64,000 bases of DNA from Candidatus Zixiibacteriota bacterium (GTDB taxonomy: Bacteria > Zixibacteria > MSB-5A5 > GN15 > FEB-12): the NCBI GenBank assembly GCA_029860345.1, contig JAOUBJ010000013.1, forward strand, positions 92,017 through 156,016, in the 5' to 3' direction. The notes under the pieces were generated by a model. The model was not told the DNA's origin. It worked only from the letters and a program-made list of their open reading frames with translations, and did no database searches. A program made the position numbers and the translations under genes. This document shows, piece after piece, positions 34,044 to 43,022 of the stretch (within the stretch, counting starts at the first letter, position 1; each line of letters opens with the position of its first letter).

Positions 34044-34666
34044 TGGATCGGAAGCTTGCGCAGGTCGTCTGCTTTGTTTTTGGTGCCTTGATGTTCGCCC
34101 TGTTCTTTTCCGACCACCAGATAGCCCACCGAGTAAACCTGAATGTGCTGGTCGAGTATATCCAGATCATATTTGCTTTTGCGCTGATCGTCGGCGTGGT
34201 TGCCCTGGTGAAGAACAATGTGCGCCAGGTATCTACCGGGCAGGATCGTCCATACCGACTGGTGATGCTGGCCGGGTTGGTGTCGATGCCCATTCTGGCG
34301 CTGGTGTGGGGGATGAAGGCCGGCACGCCCTTCCAATGGATGTTTGAGAATGTTCAGGCGCCCATGCAGTCGACTGTATTCGCGCTTCTGGCCTTTTTCG
34401 TGGCTTCGGCATCGTACCGGGGGTTTCGTGCTCGTTCAATCCCGGCGGGGATTCTTCTGGTGGCGGCCCTGGTGATTCTATTGGGGCGCAGTTTGGTTAT
34501 AGGACCGCTGGCCGACGTGCTGCCGGATGTGGCCGAGTGGATACGCAACTATCCATCGATGGCCGCCCGGCGCGCTATCCTGATCGGCATCGGACTCGGC
34601 TCGTTGACCACGTCGCTGCGCGTAATCGTCGGCATCGAACGGACCTGGCTGGGAGGAGATAAGTAA
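34043..34666 (+). CDS. Polytopic membrane protein (unknown membrane complex, gene 2)
   Basis: 207 residues from ATG 34043, which forms TGATG with the previous stop; ATG 34028 is in frame but would break the 1-base-overlap pattern seen at all other junctions. About six hydrophobic segments (VVCFVFGALMFALFF, YIQIIFAFALIVGVVALV, LVMLAGLVSMPILALVWGM, STVFALLAFFVASASY, GILLVAALVILLGRSLV, AILIGIGLGSLTTSL). No known domain recognised. It ends VGIERTWLGGDK, suggesting a cytoplasmic tail. Confidence 0.8.
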   Translation: MDRKLAQVVCFVFGALMFALFFSDHQIAHRVNLNVLVEYIQIIFAFALIVGVVALVKNNVRQVSTGQDRPYRLVMLAGLVSMPILALVWGMKAGTPFQWMFENVQAPMQSTVFALLAFFVASASYRGFRARSIPAGILLVAALVILLGRSLVIGPLADVLPDVAEWIRNYPSMAARRAILIGIGLGSLTTSLRVIVGIERTWLGGDK

Positions 34667-35466
34667 TGCGCTTCGAAACTCGTCATTGGATATTCGCCGG
34701 TCTGTTTGTTCTGATCGGGCTGACTATGGCATCAGGTATTCGATTGCCCACGCCGGTGTCTGAACAGACTCAAAAAATGTACGACTACATCGAGTCGTTA
34801 CCTTCGGGCGCCGTCCTCTTGGTATCGTTCGACCATGAGGCTTCTTCGCTGCCGGAGATTCAGCCGATTGCGCTGGCCTTATTGCGGCACTGTTTTGAGC
34901 GCGACATTCACGTTTTGGGAATGGCCTTGATGGCTGAAGGAACATCCATCGGTTACAATCTGACCAACAAAGCCGCCGCGGAGTATAATCGTGAATATGG
35001 AAGCGACTATGCCTTCCTTGGATTCAGGCCACAATACATAGCGGCGATTCTTTCCATGGGCGAATCTTTCAAGACCAGTTTCCCCGAGGACTACCTGGGA
35101 CGGCCGACAAGCACGATTGGGCTGCTTGACCAAGTCGATGACTACACCGGTGTGGTCGGTGTGTTGTCGATTGCCGATGGCTCCTACACCACGCACTGGG
35201 TCGAATACGGAGGTCGTTACAACTTGAACGTTCTGGCCGGTGTGACTTCGGCCATGGTTACCACCTATGATCCGTACATCGCATCGGGGCAGATACAGAC
35301 AATGATCTCAGGATTGCGCGGCGCCGCCGAGTATGAAAACCTGATCGGCCGAGACGGGGGAGGGGCGCGTGGAATGTTGGCACAGTCATCGGCACACCTC
35401 TATGTCATTCTGCTGATCGTGCTCGGCAACGTCTCATACTTCGTCAAGAAGCGCAGGGTGCGATAA
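34666..35466 (+). CDS. Membrane-anchored soluble-domain protein (unknown membrane complex, gene 3)
   Basis: 266 residues, TAATG start overlap. An N-terminal helix (WIFAGLFVLIGLTMASGI), a soluble alpha/beta domain (SGAVLLVSFDHEASSLPEIQ, IHVLGMALMAEGTSIGYNLT, FLGFRPQYIAAILSMGESF, NVLAGVTSAMVTTYDPYIAS) and a C-terminal helix (LYVILLIVLGNVSYFV) followed by KKRRVR. The order of strands and helices and some short motifs (AGxTS, xxDxxI) follow gene 1, suggesting two paralogous subunits. Function unknown. Confidence 0.8.
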   Translation: MRFETRHWIFAGLFVLIGLTMASGIRLPTPVSEQTQKMYDYIESLPSGAVLLVSFDHEASSLPEIQPIALALLRHCFERDIHVLGMALMAEGTSIGYNLTNKAAAEYNREYGSDYAFLGFRPQYIAAILSMGESFKTSFPEDYLGRPTSTIGLLDQVDDYTGVVGVLSIADGSYTTHWVEYGGRYNLNVLAGVTSAMVTTYDPYIASGQIQTMISGLRGAAEYENLIGRDGGGARGMLAQSSAHLYVILLIVLGNVSYFVKKRRVR

Positions 35467-36080
35467 TGGATGTCGGCACCCTGATAGCCGGGCTGCTCAC
35501 CTTGGCCATTCTGACATTTCTGTACCGGGACAACCCTGTGTACAAAATGGCCGAGTCGCTTTTGATCGGCGTCTCGGTAGGATACATGTTGGTCACGACG
35601 GTATCGTCGGCCTTGATGGGACTGTTGTTCAAACCGCTATTTATTGAGGGCAGCCTGGATTTGGTGGTGCCGTTTTTGTTGGGCTTGTTGATGTTCGGAC
35701 GTTTTTTCGCAAAGACAGCTTTTCTGTCGCGCTTGCCGATAGCGGTCATGATTGGTTCAGGCGCCGGTGTGGCCATTCCGGCCATGCTTGAGCAGCGCAC
35801 CTTGAAACAGCTTTCTGCAACGGTGATGCCGCTTGTCACAGAGTCGGGCTGGCCGGATGTCGCGGCGATTATGGTCCTGCTCGGTGTTATCACCACCTTG
35901 TGCTACTTCTATTTCAGCCACGAGCACAAAGGTCCACTTGGTATGGCGGCCAGAGTCGGCACCTATTTTCTGATGTTGTTTTTCGGGACCACTTTTGGCT
36001 ATACCGTCATGTCGCGCATGTCGACTTTTATCGGCCGCATGGAGTTTCTGCTCACCGACTTTGTACGTCTCGGTGGCTAG
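35466..36080 (+). CDS. Polytopic membrane protein (unknown membrane complex, gene 4)
   Basis: 204 residues, TAATG start overlap. About six hydrophobic segments, beginning TLIAGLLTLAILTFLY and including ESLLIGVSVGYMLVTTVSSALM, VPFLLGLLMFGRFF and GTYFLMLFFGTTFGYTVMS. Conserved-looking charged residues follow the first helix (YRDNPVYKMAES). It pairs with gene 3 as gene 2 pairs with gene 1. No family recognised. Confidence 0.8.
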   Translation: MDVGTLIAGLLTLAILTFLYRDNPVYKMAESLLIGVSVGYMLVTTVSSALMGLLFKPLFIEGSLDLVVPFLLGLLMFGRFFAKTAFLSRLPIAVMIGSGAGVAIPAMLEQRTLKQLSATVMPLVTESGWPDVAAIMVLLGVITTLCYFYFSHEHKGPLGMAARVGTYFLMLFFGTTFGYTVMSRMSTFIGRMEFLLTDFVRLGG

Positions 36081-36097
36081 GCTGGAGGTCCACGGCT

Positions 36098-36244
36098 ATG
36101 AAGTGTCCACGTTGCGGAACTGCTATGAACGAATTGAAACGTACCTTTCATAAACAACGCAAGTGGACCTGTCCCAAATGCGGACGGGTACGCTTTCAGC
36201 AGATCAAGAAGACGCCGAAACCGAATCGTCGGGAAGATGAATAG
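36098..36244 (+). CDS. Small zinc-ribbon protein
   Basis: 48 residues: CPRCG ... CPKCG with 20 residues between, a classic zinc ribbon, and a basic tail (QQIKKTPKPNRREDE). GGAGG precedes ATG 36098 at 9 bases. It is 17 bases after the four-gene membrane operon and probably co-transcribed. It may bind nucleic acid or a protein partner. Confidence 0.7.
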   Translation: MKCPRCGTAMNELKRTFHKQRKWTCPKCGRVRFQQIKKTPKPNRREDE

Positions 36245-36251
36245 GCGATGC

Positions 36252-37055
36252 ATGAGTGACAATGGTCAATCATCTGCGTCGGTCGATGTTCGCATTGGGA
36301 CGTCCGGATACAGTTTCGATGACTGGCGCGGCCGCTTCTATCCTGAAAAGACGGTCAAGGGAAAGATGCTCGACTACTACGTGCAGCATTTTCGCACGGT
36401 GGAAATCAACTCGACCTATTACCGCATCCCCCACCCGGCCGTCATGGCCAACATCACCAGAAAAGCGCCGAATGGTTTTGACTTTATGGTAAAGGTGCCA
36501 CAATCTTTCACGCACCGCCGGTCCGACCTTGAGGACGACCTGGCCAAATATCGAGAAGCGCTCAGCCCTATGGTCGAATCCGGTAAGCTGGCCGGGTTGT
36601 TGGCTCAGTTTCCGTACTCGTTCAAGTTTTCGCCGGACGGGCTCGATTACCTGCAATCGCTGCGCCTGGCTCTGGCCGAGTTTTCTTTGTTCGCCGAATT
36701 CCGGCATGACTCGTGGGTCAATCGCACCATGTATGATCGATTGCGCTCCGATCAGACCGGCTACGTGTGCGTTGATGAACCAGAGCTACCGGGTCTGTTG
36801 AAACCCGATCTGTTTTGTACCACCAAAACCGCCTACGTGCGGCTACATGGTCGCAATGCGCAGCAGTGGTGGGACGGCGGCCCCCTTCGCTACGACTACA
36901 GCTACTCCGAAGACGAAATGCGCGAGTGGAAGGAAAGAATCGACAAACTGATCGCCAAAAAGAAGGCAGACCGCGTTTACGTTTTCTTCAATAATTGCCA
37001 CCACGGACAAGCAGCGTCGAATGCCGTGAATTTCGAAGCCATGTTCGGCGTATGA
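36252..37055 (+). CDS. DUF72 (YecE-like) TIM-barrel protein
   Basis: 267 residues from ATG 36252 (AGG 6 bases upstream; ATG 36237, which overlaps the previous stop, is an alternative). Family signatures: RIGTSGYSFDDWRGRFYPE, YYVQHFRTVEINSTYYRIP, FRHDSWV, YVRLHGRN and VYVFFNNCHHGQAASNA. DUF72 proteins are widespread TIM-barrel proteins of unknown biochemical role. Confidence 0.93.
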   Translation: MSDNGQSSASVDVRIGTSGYSFDDWRGRFYPEKTVKGKMLDYYVQHFRTVEINSTYYRIPHPAVMANITRKAPNGFDFMVKVPQSFTHRRSDLEDDLAKYREALSPMVESGKLAGLLAQFPYSFKFSPDGLDYLQSLRLALAEFSLFAEFRHDSWVNRTMYDRLRSDQTGYVCVDEPELPGLLKPDLFCTTKTAYVRLHGRNAQQWWDGGPLRYDYSYSEDEMREWKERIDKLIAKKKADRVYVFFNNCHHGQAASNAVNFEAMFGV

Positions 37056-37079
37056 AGTCTATGTTGAGTAGAATTTTGA

Positions 37080-37108
37080 TTGATCTTCGACCGATTTTCC
37101 CGTATACA
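37080..37108 (+). promoter_or_regulatory. Possible promoter of the ABC exporter
   Basis: TTGATC, 17 bases, TATACA (4 of 6 matches each). If used, transcription would start almost at ATG 37120, giving a nearly leaderless message; no ribosome site is visible before that ATG. Confidence 0.3.
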
Positions 37109-37119
37109 CCATATCGATT

Positions 37120-38052
37120 ATGCAGTTGAAACTTGAAAACATCAGCAAAAGCTACGGTGACACCATCGCCGTCGACAAGTTGACCCTGGAAGTCCCGCGC
37201 GGCGTTATTTACGGGATCATCGGTCCCAACGGTGCGGGGAAAACCACCACCATCCGCATGGTGATGAACATCACGGTACCGGATTCGGGATCAGTGCTGG
37301 TTGACGGAGAGCCGGTCGGGCACGATTTCACCAATCGGGTCGGCTATCTGCCGGAGGAGCGTGGTCTTTACAAGAAAATGACGGTGCTGGAGATCATCCG
37401 CTATCTGGCTCAGTTGAAAGGGTATGCTTCCGGTCGCGCCCAAGCCGAGGCCGGCCCCTGGCTTGCGCGTATGGATTTGTCCGACTATCGAGACCGTAAG
37501 GTTGAGGAGTTATCCAAGGGGATGCAGCAGAAACTCCAGTTCATAACCACCATACTACACAGACCGGATTTGATTATCCTTGACGAACTGTTCAGCGGTC
37601 TCGACCCGCTCAATATCGAACTGATCAAAGATATCATTCTCGAACTCAAACGTGAAGGGAAGACCATCCTGTTTTCCACTCATGTGATGGAGCAGGCCGA
37701 AAAACTGTGCGATCATGTATGTATGATATCGAAAGGCAAAAAGGTCATCGACGGCAGTATGGCCGATGTTAAGGCTCGATTCGGAACGAACTCGGTGCAA
37801 ATCGATATGGACGGCGATGGACACTTCCTGAAGGGGTTATCGGGCGTAAAGCACGTGAGAGAGTTCAATAACTATCTTGAGTTGGAACTGGACGACTCGG
37901 TCAATTGCAACGATCTTTTGAAACTGATCGCCGACAGGGTAACTGTGCGTCGATTTGAGATGGTCGAGCCTTCGCTATACAGCATCTTCATCGAAACGGC
38001 AAAGACCGATCCGACAAAGCTGGAATCTCCGCAAGGAGATGCACTTGTCTAA
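37120..38052 (+). CDS. ABC exporter ATP-binding protein (NatA-like)
   Basis: 310 residues. Walker A GPNGAGKTTT, signature ELSKGMQQKLQ (the usual LSGGQ varies to LSKGM, common in this subfamily), Walker B LIILDELFSGLDP, switch His in FSTHVMEQAE, and the C-terminal DUF4162-like region. The family exports sodium, drugs or other compounds with an ABC-2 permease. The permease gene follows with an 8-base overlap. Confidence 0.92.
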   Translation: MQLKLENISKSYGDTIAVDKLTLEVPRGVIYGIIGPNGAGKTTTIRMVMNITVPDSGSVLVDGEPVGHDFTNRVGYLPEERGLYKKMTVLEIIRYLAQLKGYASGRAQAEAGPWLARMDLSDYRDRKVEELSKGMQQKLQFITTILHRPDLIILDELFSGLDPLNIELIKDIILELKREGKTILFSTHVMEQAEKLCDHVCMISKGKKVIDGSMADVKARFGTNSVQIDMDGDGHFLKGLSGVKHVREFNNYLELELDDSVNCNDLLKLIADRVTVRRFEMVEPSLYSIFIETAKTDPTKLESPQGDALV

Positions 38053-39358
38053 GTTTCTGATCATATTCAGACGGGAGTACGCCCAGGTGGTCAAGAAGAA
38101 ATCGTTTGCCATCGGTCTTGTCCTGACACCGGTACTCATGTCGGCTGTGATTGTATTACCCGCGCTCCTGGGGAGCATGAAATCGGACAAGACCGAAGCG
38201 CTGGCGGTGATCGACCAATCCGGGATGGGTATCGGTAAGCAGTTCGCCCGCTCGCTCGATGAGTACAAGATTGAGGACAAAGAGGACGTACCGTACTATG
38301 CGGTAAGTGAGGTAATCGAAATCAGCGCCACCGACACCGCCGGGTTTGCTCAGGTTTCTGATTCATTGTCAAATCTGGTGGCCGAAAAGGAACTTAAGTA
38401 TTTCTTCGTGCTGGAACCGGACGCCCATTTGTCCGACAGCAATGTTTACGTTGTCACCAACTCACAGAACTTTACCTCGCAGAAACGGTTCGAGCGCAAC
38501 CTCTCCAGACTGCTGACCACAACGCGGCTGGAAACATCCGAAGTCAATCTGCCCATTGATTCGCTACTGACCCTCACCCGTACTATTGATCTTATTTCGC
38601 GCGACACCCAGGGGGAGTCGATGCCCTTCATTACCAAGTATTTCGGCGCCTTGATATTTGTGATGATATTGTTTGCCACTATTCTTGGTTACGGTCAGTT
38701 GGTCATGAGGTCGGTAATCGAAGAAAAGAATTCTCGCATTATGGAAGTGATGGTTTCATCGGTAAGCCCGTTCCAATTGATGATGGGGAAAATCGCCGGA
38801 CTCGGCGGCGCCACGTTAACCCAGGTTGCGGCCTGGTTCGCTATGGGAGCGGGACTGTTTTTTCTCAGGTCATCGTTTGAGATCGATCAGTCGATTGAGC
38901 GAATCATGTTCAACCCGGCCATAATCGTGTTCTTCGTGCTTTTCATGGTATCCGGCTACATGTTGTTTTCGACGTTGTTTGCCCTGGTGGGTTCGATAGT
39001 CAATTCGGATAAAGAGGCCCAGGGTTTTGTGGCGCCGATTACCATCCTCATGCTCCTGCCGGTGTTTCTTGGCATCTCGGTTGTCCAGGATCCCAACTCG
39101 ACCCTGGCTCACGTATTGTCCTTAGTCCCCTTTACCGCTCCGAGCATGATGATGATGCGGCTGGTCTTTATCGCGCCATCTATGACTGAATACTCCCTGT
39201 TTTCGGGCATACTGGCCGAAGCATCGCTCGCCTTTCTCTCTGTGACGGCCGCTTTTGCCGTCATGGTTTGGCTGACCGGCAAAGTGTTCCGAGTCGGCAT
39301 ACTCATGTATGGGAAACGGCCCACACTGCCGGAGATAATCAAGTGGGTAAAATACTGA
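38045..39358 (+). CDS. ABC-2 type permease (NatB-like)
   Basis: 437 residues. An N-terminal helix (FAIGLVLTPVLMSAVIVLPAL), a large extracytoplasmic domain (about 55-205), then five C-terminal helices including VIEEKNSRIMEVMVSSVSPFQLM, the conserved NatB/ABC-2 coupling motif. AAGGAG touches the in-frame ATG 38039 directly, but lies 6 bases before TTG 38045, so TTG is the more likely start. It forms an exporter with the preceding ATPase. Confidence 0.88.
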   Translation: MSKFLIIFRREYAQVVKKKSFAIGLVLTPVLMSAVIVLPALLGSMKSDKTEALAVIDQSGMGIGKQFARSLDEYKIEDKEDVPYYAVSEVIEISATDTAGFAQVSDSLSNLVAEKELKYFFVLEPDAHLSDSNVYVVTNSQNFTSQKRFERNLSRLLTTTRLETSEVNLPIDSLLTLTRTIDLISRDTQGESMPFITKYFGALIFVMILFATILGYGQLVMRSVIEEKNSRIMEVMVSSVSPFQLMMGKIAGLGGATLTQVAAWFAMGAGLFFLRSSFEIDQSIERIMFNPAIIVFFVLFMVSGYMLFSTLFALVGSIVNSDKEAQGFVAPITILMLLPVFLGISVVQDPNSTLAHVLSLVPFTAPSMMMMRLVFIAPSMTEYSLFSGILAEASLAFLSVTAAFAVMVWLTGKVFRVGILMYGKRPTLPEIIKWVKY

Positions 39359-40281
39359 TGTCTCTTGTCGATAATCTCGGTATGACCAGAGTTTACTTTT
39401 GGCTCAAGTTTGTTACCGTCGTGGCGGTCGTCTTGTTGGTGTTTACCGCCGGCGGCGGATATCTGGAACCGCTAAGTGCTTCAGGCGAAGCTGTCGTGGC
39501 CACGGGATATCGGTTCGATTTCGATCATGTCAAAAAGGGCCCGTGGTTGAACGCCAAAGCCGCTCTTTTGGTTAACTATGAAAACGGTGAGGTCCTGTTT
39601 GCGCGCAACGCTGATAAAGTCAGGTCGATTGCCTCTATCAGCAAGCTTGTTACGGCCATGGTTGTCCTGGACAGAAATATCGACATGAACAGAGTTGAGA
39701 CTATTACCAAAGAAGATGCCCGGCGATCCTCACGGTCTCGACTTCGGGTCGGGAGTAAGCTGGCGTTGCATGATTTGCTCGATGCCACCTTGGCCAGTTC
39801 GGACAACCGCGCCGCTCGTGCTCTGGCCCGAGCCGTTGCCGGCAACTGCGAGGAGTTCGCCAAATTGATGAATGCAAAAGTGCTCGAAATGGGACTTGAG
39901 CACACCAGTTTCTATGAACCAACCGGACTTGATGCCCGTAATGTTTCATCAGCGCACGAAGTTGCCAGAATCCTTCACTACGCCTACGATTATGAACTGA
40001 TCGCGAAGATTACTTCGGGAAAGCAACACCCGGTGCAGTTTGCCAATCTCAAATACCGGACCGGCAGGCTGCCCAATACCAATCGGCTTTTGTGGTCGCG
40101 GTATAATGTTGAGGCCGGCAAGACCGGTTTTATCCAGGCGGCCGATTACTGCGTTACTTCGATTGTGCGCAATAAACAGGGGGAGAGGCTGACCTTGGTA
40201 TTACTCGGGGTACCGGGCGACCGTCTGCGTTTCAAGGAAGCAGGTCGTTTGTTGAAGTGGGGCTTTAATCAAGTCCAATAA
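39358..40281 (+). CDS. D-alanyl-D-alanine carboxypeptidase / penicillin-binding protein (S11 family)
   Basis: 307 residues, starting at a TGATG overlap with the permease. One N-terminal membrane segment (FVTVVAVVLLVFTAGGGYL), then the serine-hydrolase motifs: SxxK in ASISKLVTAM, SxN in ASSDNRAARAL, and KTG in EAGKTGFIQ. The family trims the peptidoglycan stem peptide or acts as an endopeptidase in the periplasm. It is shorter than PBP5 and lacks its C-terminal beta domain and amphipathic anchor. Confidence 0.92.
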   Translation: MSLVDNLGMTRVYFWLKFVTVVAVVLLVFTAGGGYLEPLSASGEAVVATGYRFDFDHVKKGPWLNAKAALLVNYENGEVLFARNADKVRSIASISKLVTAMVVLDRNIDMNRVETITKEDARRSSRSRLRVGSKLALHDLLDATLASSDNRAARALARAVAGNCEEFAKLMNAKVLEMGLEHTSFYEPTGLDARNVSSAHEVARILHYAYDYELIAKITSGKQHPVQFANLKYRTGRLPNTNRLLWSRYNVEAGKTGFIQAADYCVTSIVRNKQGERLTLVLLGVPGDRLRFKEAGRLLKWGFNQVQ

Positions 40282-40322
40282 TCGGTTGCAATCCTCTAAC
40301 CTTCGGTTATCTTGTGACCTCC

Positions 40323-41621
40323 ATGAAAGCCGATGATTCCATTTTAGTCGTTGGCGCCGGGTTCGTAGGCCTGGCTACTGCCGCTTTTCTTGCCACCAAG
40401 GACCATCAAGTCACGGTCGTGGAGAAGAATCCGCTTATCATCGAGTCGTTAAACAACGGCCGACTCCATTTTCGAGAACCGGCCCTGGCTGTCAAACTCA
40501 AATCGGCTGTCACCAAGAACCGACTCACAGTGGTCCCACCTTCGAAAGAACGATATCAGAACACCTCAATGGTAATAGTGGCTATCGATTCGGCTGATCG
40601 CAAAACATGGAAAATGAAACTGGCCGCGTTTGAGCGGATGGCTGAATGGATCGGGAGCGAAAAACGGCGGCAGCCGGCGATTGTCGTGCTCAAGTCCACC
40701 AACATACTCGGCTTTTCCAGGCTGTTCCGAGCACTGCTGGACAAGGCACCGCACGGACGCTCGGTACAGTTGGTCGTCAATCCGGAGTTCCTGCGTGAGG
40801 GAACGGCCTATGAAGACACAGCCCGTCCCTGGCGGGTGGTGGTCGGGGCCGATGAACCCAAAGCTCGACAGCGGATGGTGCGGTTCTACCGACAAATGTA
40901 TCCGAAATCGATGCCGATAGTGACTACCGATTGCGAATCGGCCGAGCTTATCAAACTCGGTGCCAACCTGTACCTGTCGCACCGACTGGCTTTCATCCAT
41001 GAAATGGCGGAGTACGCCAACGACCGCGGGCTTGATATCGATGCAATCCAACAGGGGATCAGCCTCGATCCGCGCGTCGGCGGTGAATACTTTGAGCCGG
41101 GGCTTGGTTTTGGTGGTTCATGTCTGCCGAAAGATTGCTACTTGATTAACTCACGGGAAGCCGGCAACACTTTCAACTTTCTCACCGCCGACACGGCTCT
41201 GGAGATCAACGAACGAGTGCTGTCACACCTGGTGGCTACCTTGCAAAACCGAATAGGCAAACTGAAGGGTAAGAAGATAGCTATCCTCGGCGCTGCTTTC
41301 AAACCGGAATGCGATGATACCCGTGGATCGCAGGCGGTGAAACTGGCCCTGATGCTAAGGCGCAGAGGGGCGGCGGTGTCGATATTCGATCCCTACCTGA
41401 AACATGCCGAGAGAATCGTTGAGGGGAACCTGCCGCTTTCACCCGATGTGGACCAAACACTATCCGGAGCACACGCTCTGATCATCGGCACGGCACACAA
41501 GAAATTTGCCGGACTGCGACCGAGCAAAGCGGCGGAGCTTGTCAAAAGGCAGTGTGTGGCCGACCGCTTTCGCCTTCTTAATCGCAGCAACTGGGAGAGC
41601 AAAGGTTTTGAGTTTGTCTAA
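40323..41621 (+). CDS. UDP-glucose/GDP-mannose-type nucleotide-sugar 6-dehydrogenase
   Basis: 432 residues from ATG 40323 (GTG 40314 is an alternative; neither has a clear ribosome site). Rossmann motif VVGAGFVGLATA, substrate-binding VNPEFLREGTAYED, catalytic Cys in GFGGSCLPKD, and C-terminal AFKPECDDTRGSQAVKL. It oxidises a nucleotide sugar to the uronic acid with two NAD+. With the epimerase at 42047 it probably makes precursors for surface polysaccharide. Confidence 0.93.
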   Translation: MKADDSILVVGAGFVGLATAAFLATKDHQVTVVEKNPLIIESLNNGRLHFREPALAVKLKSAVTKNRLTVVPPSKERYQNTSMVIVAIDSADRKTWKMKLAAFERMAEWIGSEKRRQPAIVVLKSTNILGFSRLFRALLDKAPHGRSVQLVVNPEFLREGTAYEDTARPWRVVVGADEPKARQRMVRFYRQMYPKSMPIVTTDCESAELIKLGANLYLSHRLAFIHEMAEYANDRGLDIDAIQQGISLDPRVGGEYFEPGLGFGGSCLPKDCYLINSREAGNTFNFLTADTALEINERVLSHLVATLQNRIGKLKGKKIAILGAAFKPECDDTRGSQAVKLALMLRRRGAAVSIFDPYLKHAERIVEGNLPLSPDVDQTLSGAHALIIGTAHKKFAGLRPSKAAELVKRQCVADRFRLLNRSNWESKGFEFV

Positions 41622-41766
41622 ATTCTGTGCACGGCAGATACCCACAACTGCTGTAGGTCGGGAGCCACGTGCGGATGACACGGCAACGGTCGGAACACAC
41701 CCCGGCCTTCGGCCACCCCTCTCAAGAGGGGATGAAGATCACTTTTCGCGCCCGGCCGATGTCCAC

Positions 41767-41841
41767 ATCTGCCGCGCTTATGCAATGGGTGGTCGCGTGT
41801 CGGGTCACACCCATGCCTCCGGCATGTCCAAGACCCGACAC
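41767..41841. repeat. Paired-hairpin dispersed element, copy with decayed left module
   Basis: The right module 41797-41841 is perfect: arms GTGTCGGGTC / GACCCGACAC with ACA and CAA inside and an inner ATGCC/GGCAT stem. About 21 bases upstream ATCTGCCGCGC is the remnant of a left module. Confidence 0.7.
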
Positions 41842-41870
41842 AACGGTACGGAAGTGAATCCTTCGGCGGC

Positions 41871-41978
41871 GTCATTGCGAGGAGTTCCGCGCGACGCGGA
41901 ACGACGCGGCAATCTCATACTGCAAGCCACTCAACGAATTGAGATTGCCACGGCACGCAAGGCGTACCTCGCAATGAC
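41871..41978. repeat. Inverted pair of TCATTGCGAGGAG elements
   Basis: GTCATTGCGAGGAG ... GCGGCAATCTCA (41871-41917) is followed after about 20 bases by GAGATTGCC ... CTCGCAATGAC (41941-41978) in the opposite direction, like a miniature inverted-repeat element. Confidence 0.8.
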
Positions 41979-42046
41979 GGCTCCGTGGGATTATCAACAA
42001 GCCGCTTGCGGTGGGTTTCCAGTGATTCCTGCTTCGGGAGGTTCGG

Positions 42047-43021
42047 ATGACTAAGCACATCCTCGTCACCGGCTCATCAGGCACGGTCGGAACGGCCTTG
42101 GTACAGGCCCTTGACGCTAAAGGTTTCGCAGTGACACCGCTGGATATCCGGCCCTCTATCTGGGATGCTAAGATCAACCGGCGCACGTTTCGGTGTGATC
42201 TGCGCAAACCGCTGAGCAAACTCAAGCTGAAACACACGCCAGACGTGATCGTCCACTTGGCCGCCAACGCGCGGGTGCACGACTCAGTGCTGGACCCGAA
42301 ACTGGCCCTTGACAACTACCTGATGGTTTACAACCTGCTCGAATATGCTCGGCAGCATAGTGTCTCGCGATTCATTTATGCATCCTCACGCGAAGTCTAC
42401 GGAGAGACCGGGACAAAGGTAAAGTTTTCCGAGAGCGACACGCATGTAACCAAGCTCAAGTCTCCATACTCTGCCTCCAAATTCGGCGCCGAGGCGTTGG
42501 TTCATTCCTACCACGACTGCTACGATATCAAGCCGGTTATTACCCGCTTGTCGAATGTGTACGGACGCTATGACGTCTCCGAGCGGGTGATTCCGCTGTT
42601 CATGTACTATGCGCAACGAGGGCGTGAGCTGTGTGTGTTCGGACGCGAGAAGAAACTCGACTTTACCTATATCGATGACTGCATTGACGGATTGATCCGG
42701 ATTATCAAGCGGTTCGACAAAGTAGCCGGCAGAACGTTCAACCTGGCCAGCGGACGAGGGGAGAGGCTTTTGGATTTGGCCACGATGATCCGCGACCAGT
42801 TGGCATCAGACTCGAACATTTCGATCAGCAGTAAGCGGGTGGGGGAGATTTCCTCGTTTATTGGGGACATCTCAAAGGCCAGGAAGCTACTCGGCTACAA
42901 CCCCAAGGTATCATTGAAGCAAGGCCTGGCTGCTACCGCCGAATGGTATGTCCAAGCCATGAAACATCGCCGTATCTACGAGACCCAGCGCCGCAACCTG
43001 GCCCGTCGCGGCTGGGCGTAG
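42047..43021 (+). CDS. NAD-dependent nucleotide-sugar epimerase/dehydratase (SDR family)
   Basis: 324 residues with GGGAGG before ATG 42047. Rossmann motif LVTGSSGTVGTALV, Ser in YASSREVYGE, catalytic PYSASKFG (YxxxK), and DFTYIDDCIDG near the end. It has the extended-SDR fold of UDP-glucose 4-epimerase and dTDP-glucose dehydratase relatives; the substrate is not decidable. Probably functions with the upstream dehydrogenase in surface polysaccharide synthesis. Confidence 0.92.
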   Translation: MTKHILVTGSSGTVGTALVQALDAKGFAVTPLDIRPSIWDAKINRRTFRCDLRKPLSKLKLKHTPDVIVHLAANARVHDSVLDPKLALDNYLMVYNLLEYARQHSVSRFIYASSREVYGETGTKVKFSESDTHVTKLKSPYSASKFGAEALVHSYHDCYDIKPVITRLSNVYGRYDVSERVIPLFMYYAQRGRELCVFGREKKLDFTYIDDCIDGLIRIIKRFDKVAGRTFNLASGRGERLLDLATMIRDQLASDSNISISSKRVGEISSFIGDISKARKLLGYNPKVSLKQGLAATAEWYVQAMKHRRIYETQRRNLARRGWA

Positions 43022-43022
43022 A

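Larger units (their letters stand above)
41622..42046. other. Repeat-rich intergenic region (425 bp)
   Basis: No gene. Holds GTAGGTCGGGAGCC (about 41655), a decayed paired-hairpin element (about 41767-41841) and an inverted pair of TCATTGCGAGG elements (41871-41978). Confidence 0.8.

Noticed and set aside
38039..38044. ATG 38039 as start of the NatB-like permease
   Set aside because: The AAGGAG sequence touches this ATG; TTG 38045 has correct spacing. It remains possible.
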